A stretch of DNA of 7,951 bases from Nitrososphaerota archaeon (GCA_005877365.1 VBPP01000075.1:1-7951), one strand, 5' to 3'. Shown: positions 1 to 7,014, counted from the first letter of the stretch. Notes: generated by a model from the letters alone, not told the origin. Made by a program: numbers and translations.

Positions 1-1
1 C

Positions 2-2530
2 TCCTTCGTCTGCAACGGGCCGAACCTCGAGGGGCTCTTCGAGCTGAGCAGGATTTGCAGAATGCCGCTCCAGACGGCGAGCAGGGCGAGCATCGGGAAG
101 GCGCTCTCGAGTCTCCAGTTCTACCACGCGAGCAAGATGGACCTCCTGGTCCCGTGGAAGCCCGTCATCGCGGAGAAGTTCAAGGACAGGTGGACCCTGA
201 TGGTCGCGGACAGAGGGGGTTTCATCTTCGAGCCGAGGGTCGGCCTCTTCGAGGGTGTCGGGGAGCTGGATTATTCCTGCCTCGTCAAGGATTCAACAGT
301 GATGACGAGAAATGGAGAGAAATCTATTGCCGAGGTGAAAGAAGACAACGAGGTCTTCACCCCATTCGGCTGGCAGAGAGTATCAAAGGTCCATGAATAT
401 CGCATCAATGAGAAGGTAATCAGACTGACACTTTCAGACGGGAAAAGAATCACGTGTACTACGCATCACAAGTTCCCTGTTCTGGTAAGAGACGTTTTCG
501 AAGAAAAGGTCGCCGATGAAATTCGCAAAGGGAACAGGTTCATCATAACCGACCCGCCCCCGGCCTTTCAGAACGACGATCTAGCTTGTCTGTTCGGCGC
601 CTTCACAGCGGAAGGGGGGCGTCTGCGAAGAGATCAAGAATATTTCGACAAATCTAGAAAGAAAACTCGCGTTTCGCATCAATACAGGATAGAATTCAGC
701 ATCAACAAACACGAAATCGATTTCCGCAATTTCATCACGAAAACATTATCCAAAATCTATCCAAGCGTTCACGTCTACATCAAGACAAAACTAGGAAGCG
801 ACGGCATTACCCTAGTAGTGGCTCAAAGGGCGGTCGTGATGGACTTCTTATCGAGATACGAGTCTTTCATTGCCAGCGAGCACCACAATCAAGGCGAACA
901 GGCATCTTTCGTACGCGGTTTCTTCGAAGGCGATGGTGGTATCAACAAGAAGCGAAACACAGTTCAATGCGATCAGTCGTCCAAGAATCATTTCAAACTA
1001 GACATTGTGTGCAAATGCCTACGCGAACTAAACATAGGATATCGTGTCGGTAGGTACATCAACAAACACGGATTTTCTTCTATCCCTGCCGACTTTCTTG
1101 AGCTATCCGGTTTGGAAGCGGTGGTTAGGTATTACACCCAAGTCGGCTTCATTTCACAAGATAAGCAGGAAAGCCTACGCCAAGCTATACTGAGTCGCAT
1201 AAGGAAAGCCAAGAACTATCCAAGCCCTCGCTTGGGATTGTACGCCAAGGCTCGGAAAAACAACGCATTATCATTCATACACGAAGTTCGAGTGATAGAA
1301 AAGGAGATCCTCGACTACGACGGCCACGTCTATGATTTGACGCTAGAATGGTCGGAGTTTCCTTACTATTTTGCCAATGGCATCCTAACTCACAATAGCC
1401 TTTATCCCAACATCATGCTGAAGAAGAACCTCTCGGCTGAAACTGTAAGGTGCCCGTGCTGCCCATCCTCGATTAACAGGATTCCTGAACTTGACTGGAA
1501 CGTATGTCAGAGAAGGAAGGGGATAGTGCCGAAAGCGATAGAGATCATAGTCGGGAAGAGGCTGAGATACAAGGAACTCAAGAGGAGCGCGAAGAGTGAT
1601 AAGGATAGAGAGAGATACGACGCCAGACAGTCGGCACTCAAATATTTGGGCGTAACTTCATTCGGATATTTAGGGTACAACAACGCGAAGTTCGGGAGGA
1701 TTGACGCGCACATAGGCGTCTGTGCGTGGGACAGGAAGGTCCTACTCGATGCCACGAGGATAGCTGAAAGAAGCGGCTTTAAGCTCATTCACGGGATTGT
1801 CGACTCGCTCTGGCTGAAGAGGCAGGGAGCAGAAGAGGAGGACTACAAGAGGCTGAGAAGAGAAATCGAGGAGGAGACGGGCTTCGAGATCTCCTTCGAG
1901 GGCATCTACAAGTGGGTCGTCTTCCTCCCCTCGAAGGTCGAGCCTGGAATTCCCGTGCTCAACAGGTACTTCGGAGCGTACAGGACGGGGGAGCTGAAGG
2001 TTCGCGGGATAGAGGCGCGGCGGCACGACACGCCCGTCCTCTTCACGAAGTGCCAGATGGAGATTCTGGAGCTTCTCGCCAGGGCGGATTCGATAGCGGG
2101 GGCGAGAGAGCTGATTCCAGAGTGCCTCGGAGTCCTCGAGAAGTACGCCAGAGCAATCTCCAATCGCGAGGTCCCCCCCGAGTTCATGATCTTCACCAGG
2201 AATCTCTCGAAGAAACCCGGTGAGTACCTCAACAGGACGATCCAGTCCTCGGTGGCGGACCAGCTCTCGGAGGAGGGCATCGAGTTGCACGCGGGGGAAA
2301 GCGTCAGGTACCTGATCACAGACTACTATTCGGGGTCGCCGCGGAGGCGAGCTGCCCCGGAGTCGCTCGTCGACGATGGAACGCCGTACGACGTAAGAAG
2401 GTACCTCGAGTTGCTGGCCGAGGCCTGCTCGACCGTTCTGGAACCATTCGACGGGAGATGCTCCCCCGAGCGACTCGTAGGCCGACTTCAGGACACGCAG
2501 CTCTCTTCCTCACCCACAGAGGTGATGTGA
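2..2530 (+). CDS. B-family DNA polymerase, PolB2-like (5' partial, contains intein)
   Basis: This is the polymerase palm/fingers/thumb part of an archaeal B-family DNA polymerase. The frame is open from base 2, so the real start and the exonuclease domain lie to the left; the ATG at 62 is internal. Residues are counted from that ATG. Motif A is LDYS/SLYPNIM, with Asp70, interrupted by an intein at residues 73-445. Motif B starts at R522-Q523 with K527, but the usual NSxYG reads VTSFG (531-535). Motif C reads HGIVDS (577-582): the first Asp of the canonical DTD is Ile579, while Asp581 remains. A cysteine cluster (C464, C466, C467, then C482) follows motif A. These changes resemble the PolB2 family, described as inactivated paralogues of the archaeal replicative PolB and, in Sulfolobus, linked to damage tolerance. 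Assignment to B-family is secure; assignment to PolB2 is from remembered motif features. Confidence 0.88.
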   Translation, partial: SFVCNGPNLEGLFELSRICRMPLQTASRASIGKALSSLQFYHASKMDLLVPWKPVIAEKFKDRWTLMVADRGGFIFEPRVGLFEGVGELDYSCLVKDSTVMTRNGEKSIAEVKEDNEVFTPFGWQRVSKVHEYRINEKVIRLTLSDGKRITCTTHHKFPVLVRDVFEEKVADEIRKGNRFIITDPPPAFQNDDLACLFGAFTAEGGRLRRDQEYFDKSRKKTRVSHQYRIEFSINKHEIDFRNFITKTLSKIYPSVHVYIKTKLGSDGITLVVAQRAVVMDFLSRYESFIASEHHNQGEQASFVRGFFEGDGGINKKRNTVQCDQSSKNHFKLDIVCKCLRELNIGYRVGRYINKHGFSSIPADFLELSGLEAVVRYYTQVGFISQDKQESLRQAILSRIRKAKNYPSPRLGLYAKARKNNALSFIHEVRVIEKEILDYDGHVYDLTLEWSEFPYYFANGILTHNSLYPNIMLKKNLSAETVRCPCCPSSINRIPELDWNVCQRRKGIVPKAIEIIVGKRLRYKELKRSAKSDKDRERYDARQSALKYLGVTSFGYLGYNNAKFGRIDAHIGVCAWDRKVLLDATRIAERSGFKLIHGIVDSLWLKRQGAEEEDYKRLRREIEEETGFEISFEGIYKWVVFLPSKVEPGIPVLNRYFGAYRTGELKVRGIEARRHDTPVLFTKCQMEILELLARADSIAGARELIPECLGVLEKYARAISNREVPPEFMIFTRNLSKKPGEYLNRTIQSSVADQLSEEGIELHAGESVRYLITDYYSGSPRRRAAPESLVDDGTPYDVRRYLELLAEACSTVLEPFDGRCSPERLVGRLQDTQLSSSPTEVM
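278..1396 (+). mobile_element. LAGLIDADG intein in polymerase motif A (373 aa)
   Basis: This is an in-frame protein-splicing element with a homing endonuclease domain, translated as part of the polymerase. Splicing block A begins with Cys73 (CLVKDSTVMTRNG). Block B has TTHH at residues 133-136, fitting the TxxH pattern. The two endonuclease motifs are LFGAFTAEGG (177-186) and RGFFEGDGG (285-293); both keep the acidic residue (E184, D291), so the nuclease may be active. Block F (YDLTLEWSEFPYYFANG) leads to the terminal His444-Asn445, and Ser446 of the host protein follows as the +1 nucleophile. Removal restores LDYS-SLYPNIM, the site used by the Pol-a class of archaeal polymerase inteins (for example the first intein of KOD polymerase). 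The DNA is clearly more AT-rich than its host gene: 24 G+C in bases 661-720 against 37 in bases 181-240. Confidence 0.95.
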
Positions 2531-2533
2531 GGA

Positions 2534-2539
2534 TTTTTT
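2534..2539 (+). terminator. T-run after polymerase gene
   Basis: Six consecutive T residues begin four bases after the polymerase stop codon, in otherwise GC-rich DNA. Archaeal RNA polymerase can stop at such U-tracts without a hairpin. The same run could instead be a TATA-like element for the CdvB gene with a leader of about 50 bases. The evidence is the run alone. Confidence 0.3.
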
Positions 2540-2612
2540 GCGCGCTGTGTCAAACTTCGTTGTCTGGGTCGGGTATCTCCGCCTTCGCGCACGAAACGGC
2601 TGCGAGAGATAA

Positions 2613-3266
2613 ATGAGCAACTTCGAGAAGACCTGGAAGAAGGGCGAGGAAGGAGAGAGCTTCGCGAAGAGAACCCGCGAGGCTGTGAGGGGTCCTCAGC
2701 CGATCAAGCCTCAGATCGAGAAAGCCTCTGCGCAGCTTCAGTCTGAGGTGAACAGGCTCGACGCCGCGCTCGCCAGGCTGAACCAGAGGGAGAGCGTGAT
2801 ATTCAGGAAGACGGTACACTCCGTCCAGGTCCACGATCAGGAGTCGAGCAAGGCCTACTCCAACGAGCTCTCGGAGGTCAAGAAGATGAAGAAGATCGTG
2901 ACTCAATCCAGGGTTGCCCTCGAGCAGATATCGATAAGGCTCCAGACAGTGACGGAGCTGGGAGACTTCGCGGCGACGATAGCGCCCGCCATAGGGGTAG
3001 TACGGACGGTCAGGAGGACGCTGGGTGAGGCTGTCCCTGACGCCCAGGACACACTGGGAGAGATAGGCTCCCAGCTGAACTCAATCATGGTCGACGTCGG
3101 CGAGATCACAGGGACCAACTTCTCACTAGGCGAACCCAACGAGGATGCCCAGAAGATACTGGCCGAGGCCTCGGCGATAGCGGAGAAGAGGGTGAACGAG
3201 ACATTCCCCGACGTTCCCGCCTCCAACGCCGACGAGCCCATCTTCACGAGCGGGGAACAGGGGTAA
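2613..3266 (+). CDS. ESCRT-III / Snf7-domain protein, CdvB-like cell division protein
   Basis: A 217-residue, highly charged helical protein resembling archaeal CdvB paralogues, which polymerise on membranes at the division site and are remodelled by the Vps4-like ATPase CdvC. The Snf7 core runs from about residue 30 (IKPQIEKA) through the long helical hairpin (LNQRESVIFRKTV, YSNELSEVKKMKKIV) to ALEQISIRLQTVTELGD and the PAIGVVRTVRRTL segment. A final helix (about 176-202, DAQKILAEASAIAEKR then FPDVP) has the place of the ESCRT-III MIT-interacting tail. No winged-helix extension follows, so it resembles the short CdvB1/B2-type paralogues rather than full CdvB. ATG 2613 is decided by an in-frame TAA directly before it. 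No cdvA or cdvC gene lies in the window. The gene is convergent with the redoxin gene downstream. Confidence 0.82.
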   Translation: MSNFEKTWKKGEEGESFAKRTREAVRGPQPIKPQIEKASAQLQSEVNRLDAALARLNQRESVIFRKTVHSVQVHDQESSKAYSNELSEVKKMKKIVTQSRVALEQISIRLQTVTELGDFAATIAPAIGVVRTVRRTLGEAVPDAQDTLGEIGSQLNSIMVDVGEITGTNFSLGEPNEDAQKILAEASAIAEKRVNETFPDVPASNADEPIFTSGEQG

Positions 3267-3272
3267 GCCGGC

Positions 3273-3289
3273 CGGCGGCTAGTCCGCCG
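3273..3289. terminator. GC hairpin between convergent genes
   Basis: CGGCGG (3273-3278) and CCGCCG (3284-3289) form a perfect six-base-pair stem around a CTAGT loop. The loop contains the stop codon of the minus-strand redoxin gene, and the stem starts seven bases after the CdvB stop codon. No T-run follows on either strand, so it is not a classic terminator; a role in separating the two transcripts is an inference. Confidence 0.3.
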
Positions 3290-3821
3290 CCCACTTTATG
3301 CTGCACCCGAACGGCCTAGTATCAGGGACACGAACTTCTCTCCCGGCTAGGAGGTCATCCAGGGCATTTCGGAGGTCGTGGCTCGACACCCACGAAGGGT
3401 CTCTCGAGTCGTCGATCCTGCCTCTGTAACGGAGGAGCCGAGCCTTGTCGAAAGCGAAGACGTGCGGCGTGCAGACTGCTCCGAACTCCCCGACGACGAT
3501 CTGATCCTCGTCTCTCAGGTAGGGGAAGTTGAACCCCTTCTCCTTCGCCCTCTTGACCATCTGGGGGTAGCTGTCCTCCGGGTAGCTCTTCTCGTCGTTC
3601 GAGTTTATCGCGACGAGCTGCACCCCCCTCGAGGCGTAATCTCTCTGAATCGAGACCATCCTATCCTCGTAAGCCTTGACGTAAGGGCAGTGGTTGCAGG
3701 AGAAGACGACCACCAAGACCGGCTTGTCATCGAATGAGGCGATGGAGTATCGCGCCCCGTCGGCTCCTGAGAGGTTCGTGAAGGACGGTGCTTTCTCCCC
3801 CAGCTCAAGCGTCTTGATCAT
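3279..3821 (-). CDS. Thioredoxin-fold redoxin (AhpC/TSA, PRX-like1 type)
   Basis: A 180-residue cytoplasmic thiol-disulphide protein of the peroxiredoxin-like group; it probably reduces peroxides or protein disulphides, substrate unknown. The thioredoxin fold is complete: GEKAPSF near the N-terminus, a beta strand (VLVVVFS) leading into the redox motif CNHCPYV (Cys42 and Cys45), and the cis-proline loop CTPH (Cys117, Pro119). The C-terminal PFGCSIKW, with Cys173, is typical of this subgroup. There is no signal peptide or membrane anchor. The start is ATG 3821; a TTG just before it (3824) is possible but less likely. A weak TTAACTT box (minus strand, 3850-3844) is centred 26 bases upstream of the ATG, which suggests a leaderless transcript. 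It is divergent from the reductase gene at 3914 and convergent with the CdvB gene. Confidence 0.88.
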   Translation of the reverse strand: MIKTLELGEKAPSFTNLSGADGARYSIASFDDKPVLVVVFSCNHCPYVKAYEDRMVSIQRDYASRGVQLVAINSNDEKSYPEDSYPQMVKRAKEKGFNFPYLRDEDQIVVGEFGAVCTPHVFAFDKARLLRYRGRIDDSRDPSWVSSHDLRNALDDLLAGREVRVPDTRPFGCSIKWAAD

Positions 3822-3843
3822 CAAGATGCGGCCAACGAATCGG

Positions 3844-3850
3844 AAGTTAA
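3844..3850 (-). promoter_or_regulatory. Weak TATA-like box for redoxin gene
   Basis: TTAACTT on the minus strand, centred 26 bases before ATG 3821. The spacing fits an archaeal TATA box with transcription starting at the start codon. The match to consensus is poor, so the call rests mainly on position. Confidence 0.3.
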
Positions 3851-3882
3851 GCTCTTCGTCCCTCCCCGAACTGACCCGCGCG

Positions 3883-3890
3883 TTTTTTAG
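3883..3890 (+). promoter_or_regulatory. TATA-like box TTTTTTAG upstream of reductase gene
   Basis: An AT-only run in GC-rich DNA centred about 27 bases before TTG 3914, the first possible start of the truncated reductase. The spacing fits a leaderless archaeal promoter and argues that the shortened gene may still be transcribed. Read on the other strand it is CTAAAAAA, which could serve the divergent redoxin gene instead. Confidence 0.4.
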
Positions 3891-3913
3891 GCGGACCCCG
3901 ATAGCTTCCGTGA

Positions 3914-5284
3914 TTGAATCTTGACAGAAACCCGGCGGCCGAGCCGGGGAAGAAGACCCGCAATGGCTGGACCTGCGGCGACGCGGTGAGCCGGAATAGC
4001 CTCAACTATCTCGCGAGCAACCTGGGGATCCAGTACGGGAGGCCGGAGGTGGAGCACGACGTCAAGGGGATCTACGTCTACTCGCCGGACCACAAGACGA
4101 AGGTCCTCTTCGAGGGCGAGGGGCATCTGCTGAACAGGAAGCTGGCCCCGAGGCGCCAGGTCAAGGATGCCCAGAAGCTCGGGGTTGAGTTCATGTGGGG
4201 CGCAACAGCGGAGCGCCTTCTCGCCGAAGACGGATTCATCACGGGGGTCACGGGGAGAGATAGCGAGGGCGACCCGTTCAGGGCGACAGCGAAGGTCGTG
4301 ATAGATGCAACCGGTTCATCATCGGTTCTCAGGAGGTTCCTCCCCATCGAGAGCTACATCGAGCGAGAGATCGATATGGATGACATCGAGGCGACGGGAA
4401 GGTACATCCTGGAGTTCGACCGAGGGGCGGAGGACGAGACATACTTCACTCCTGAATACTGCCTAATCCATCTCGACCAGTACATCGCGGCAGCCGGGTA
4501 CGCTTGGGTATTTCCGAAGGGGCAGAACAAGGTCAATATCGGGCTGGGCGTCTCGAAGTCCGGCCTAGACCGAAGAAACAGGAGGTTCAACAAACAGGAC
4601 AACCTCCAGAGCCTGATCGACGAGTACGTCAGGGCGAACACTGTGATTAAGAACCCGAGGCTTGCCCTCGGCGAGGCGGACGAAGAGAACGCCAAGGGAA
4701 ACTGGCAGGTGCCCGTGAGGAGGCAGAACGACTGCATGGTGGCCAACGGCTTTGCGGTGGTGGGAGACGCGGCTTGGCTCCCCAGGCCGCTAGACGCCGG
4801 CGGAATCGGTCCCTCGATCTACGCGAGCGTGATCCTCGGGAAGGTCGTCGCGGCGGCTCTTGAGGCGAACGACACGGGCCAGGAATCCCTCTGGGGTTAC
4901 AACGTCGAGTACATGAAGACCCATGGCTTCCAGATGGCGAGTTTCGAGGTTCTCAGACGCTATCTCCAGACCCTGACGAACGAGCAGATCAACTACGGCA
5001 TGAAGCACTTTCTCTCTGAGGAGGATATACAGGCGATAACCGATAGGAAGCACCCCGACTTCAACAGGACGCAGTTCTTCAACCCCGCGATGTGGTTCAG
5101 GGTGCTCGGCGACCTCAACCTCGCGAGAGGTCTCAGATACACGGCGAAGAAGAGCCAGACCCTGGTGACCCACAACCTCGAGTATCCGGAGTCGCCGGGA
5201 AGATTCACGGCGTGGCGAGATCACTTGCGCGCCGAGCTTCGGGAGACCGTAGAGAAGTTCAAGCCGCTCGACGCGCTTCAATGA
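3914..5284 (+). CDS. Geranylgeranyl reductase family flavoprotein, N-terminally truncated
   Basis: This FAD protein family hydrogenates the geranylgeranyl chains of archaeal ether lipids. Seen directly are the substrate-site signature YAWVFP...GLGV (residues 196-213, matching YxWxFP-x8-GxGV), NGWTCGDAVS near the start, VIDATGSSS in the middle, and the second FAD contact VVGDAAW (Gly284-Asp285) followed by DAGGIGPS. The first FAD-binding unit (beta-alpha-beta with GxGxxG, about 30-35 residues) is absent: the reading begins at LDRNPAAEPGKK, the end of the second beta strand. The preceding codon is TGA, and none of the three upstream frames encodes a glycine-rich motif. The first in-frame ATG (4193) lies well inside the conserved part, so TTG 3914 or GTG 3986 must serve. 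The remaining 456 codons are fully open. It may be a recent pseudogene or an altered protein. Confidence 0.85.
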   Translation: MNLDRNPAAEPGKKTRNGWTCGDAVSRNSLNYLASNLGIQYGRPEVEHDVKGIYVYSPDHKTKVLFEGEGHLLNRKLAPRRQVKDAQKLGVEFMWGATAERLLAEDGFITGVTGRDSEGDPFRATAKVVIDATGSSSVLRRFLPIESYIEREIDMDDIEATGRYILEFDRGAEDETYFTPEYCLIHLDQYIAAAGYAWVFPKGQNKVNIGLGVSKSGLDRRNRRFNKQDNLQSLIDEYVRANTVIKNPRLALGEADEENAKGNWQVPVRRQNDCMVANGFAVVGDAAWLPRPLDAGGIGPSIYASVILGKVVAAALEANDTGQESLWGYNVEYMKTHGFQMASFEVLRRYLQTLTNEQINYGMKHFLSEEDIQAITDRKHPDFNRTQFFNPAMWFRVLGDLNLARGLRYTAKKSQTLVTHNLEYPESPGRFTAWRDHLRAELRETVEKFKPLDALQ

Positions 5285-5289
5285 TATAA
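5284..5289 (+). promoter_or_regulatory. TATA box ATATAA upstream of metallopeptidase
   Basis: ATATAA overlaps the stop codon of the reductase gene. Its centre is about 27 bases before GTG 5314, the second in-frame GTG of the metallopeptidase, and only 12 bases before GTG 5299. If it is a TATA box, the transcript is leaderless and starts at 5314 rather than 5299. Confidence 0.5.
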
Positions 5290-5298
5290 GTCGGCTCC

Positions 5299-6981
5299 GT
5301 GGGCCACGACGTCGTGAAGGCCGACCCCCTCGACCTCGAGATCCTAGAGACATACAAGGAGCTCAATCCATCTGCGGCCTTTCTGCTGGGGTTCAACCAA
5401 TATGCCGGGAAGCTCTTCATCCCCTCCTCCGAGAACATTCAGGGTGGTCTGAGGAGGATCCGGGAACTCCGCAAGAGGGCGCAGACCGAGCTTCAGGAGA
5501 AGATTCTCGACGCCCTCGAGGCGGCGCTGCTCTTCGACGAGCCGCAGCCGATTCTCGATGACATCGTGGGTACCATCTTCAGCCACTTGGCCAAGGAGGG
5601 GGTGAACGAGGGTCACCTGTTATCTCTTCTATCTTACTCCTCGAAGGCAATAGACGCAACGAGGGCGCGCTTCGAGGGGAGGGAGGTCCCGACGGGGGTC
5701 AAAGCCCTCTGCCTCTACAGGTTGAGCGGGATCATCGAGATTCTCGACGCGGTGAAGGCGACCGATAAGGTGGGGGAGGAGCTGAAGGGGGAGTGCGACG
5801 GGTTGAAGGCGAAGGCGACCGAGTTCGTGAAACTCTTCGAGCTCGACGGGTTTGGTGAGGGCACCTTTGAGGAGGTGGAGAGCGTCTTCAGGAGGTACGT
5901 CTTCGAGCTGGGTAGGAAGGACTTCTACGGCGTGGCGCTCGTGAAGGGATTAGATTACGTCGAGACGCCAGAGGAGCTTGAGAGGAAGGCGATCTCCTGG
6001 ATCGACGAAGAGCTCCCGAGATTCAGGGGAGTCGTTGGGAAGCTCGCGAAACGGTACGGCTGCCCGGCGGAGACTGAGGAGGTGGAGAAGGGGATGAACG
6101 GACGCCTCGACCTGAAACCCAGCGAGCTGCTGAAGGTTACTCGAACGATTCGCAACGTGGTTCAACGATTCGCGGACCTTGACATAGTGAGGATAAACCC
6201 GAAGTACAAGACGAAGCTCATCGAAACGCCGAGCTACCTGACCGGGGTGATCCCGACCGGGGCGGCACAGTTCTTCGATACCTTCACGAGGAGGCCCTTT
6301 CAGCTCTTCTTCCAGACTACCGACCCCAAGCGCGACCCGGACAAGTCAGTCTCCACTCTTCTGAACCTGCTTGTTCACGAGGAGTACGGCCACTGCGTGC
6401 ATCACTCGAACAGTGCACTGGGTTTCATGGGCGAGCTGAACCCTCTCTACCTCATCCCCGGGCTACTCAGCGTTCCCATCACCGAGGGTCTCTCGTTCAA
6501 CAGGGAGAGGGAGTTTCTGGAGGCAGTCAGACGTCTCGAGACGACGAAGAAGAAGAGGCTCGCCAACGCGGAGAGCGACTACGTCGAGCTGATGAAGAAG
6601 TACGGAGGTCTCGAGCTGATGAACCTTGAGGTGGAGTTCGCCGTCAGGAAATGGAGGCTGGTCAGGTTTCTCAGGGTTGTCGGCGACGTCAGGCTGAACA
6701 CGGGGAAGCAGGGGCTACTGGAATTCCTCGACTGGGCCCACGAATACACGGGGGTGCAGCGCTCAAACATCTACTTCCAGCTCTTCCCGGCTCACGAGGG
6801 GATCTTCCCGGGCTACGCGACCGCCTACGCGGTGGTTGGGCAGGAGATAATGTCGATAGAAAAGAAGATCAAGGACGAGAAGAAGCGTGTGAGGTTCTCG
6901 ACCTACCTCTGCAGCATCGGCTACCCTCCTCGCAGCGCGTACCGGAAGATGCTCTCGTCTTACGCGAAGAAGCTGCGATGA
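5299..6981 (+). CDS. DUF885-like zinc metallopeptidase
   Basis: A 560-residue, mostly helical protein resembling DUF885 and related zinc peptidases, presumably cleaving peptides in the cytoplasm, as no signal peptide is seen. The metal site is LLVHEEYGHCVHH (His360, Glu361, His365), followed by ITEGLSF, where Glu396 would be the third ligand, like the EGWA element of DUF885. C-terminal family features are RVVGDVRLNTG and FPGYATAYAVVGQEI. The motif spacing HExxGH is unusual: M3/M32 peptidases have HExxH and DUF885 has HExxPGHH. GTG 5299 is the longest start, 14 bases after the reductase stop. GTG 5314 fits the TATA box at 5284-5289 better and would give 555 residues. Substrate unknown. Confidence 0.75.
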   Translation: MGHDVVKADPLDLEILETYKELNPSAAFLLGFNQYAGKLFIPSSENIQGGLRRIRELRKRAQTELQEKILDALEAALLFDEPQPILDDIVGTIFSHLAKEGVNEGHLLSLLSYSSKAIDATRARFEGREVPTGVKALCLYRLSGIIEILDAVKATDKVGEELKGECDGLKAKATEFVKLFELDGFGEGTFEEVESVFRRYVFELGRKDFYGVALVKGLDYVETPEELERKAISWIDEELPRFRGVVGKLAKRYGCPAETEEVEKGMNGRLDLKPSELLKVTRTIRNVVQRFADLDIVRINPKYKTKLIETPSYLTGVIPTGAAQFFDTFTRRPFQLFFQTTDPKRDPDKSVSTLLNLLVHEEYGHCVHHSNSALGFMGELNPLYLIPGLLSVPITEGLSFNREREFLEAVRRLETTKKKRLANAESDYVELMKKYGGLELMNLEVEFAVRKWRLVRFLRVVGDVRLNTGKQGLLEFLDWAHEYTGVQRSNIYFQLFPAHEGIFPGYATAYAVVGQEIMSIEKKIKDEKKRVRFSTYLCSIGYPPRSAYRKMLSSYAKKLR

Positions 6982-7014
6982 AAGCCGACGCGCCGTTCAT
7001 CAATTTAGTGATAG

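Noticed and set aside
62..64. ATG at 62 as the start of the polymerase
   Set aside because: The frame is open to the left edge and the residues before it (EGLFELSRICR) continue the conserved polymerase sequence, so this Met is internal.
1742..2319. Long minus-strand open frames opposite the polymerase C-terminal half
   Set aside because: They are GC-rich antisense shadows with no recognisable domain, opposite well-conserved polymerase sequence.
3378..3924. Plus-strand open frames opposite the redoxin gene, one running to 3924
   Set aside because: They are antisense to a clear thioredoxin-fold gene, and the frame reaching 3924 does not supply the missing Rossmann motif of the reductase.
4790..5353. 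187-codon minus-strand frame opposite the reductase C-terminus
   Set aside because: It has Arg/Leu-rich low-complexity composition typical of antisense reading in GC-rich genes, with no motif.
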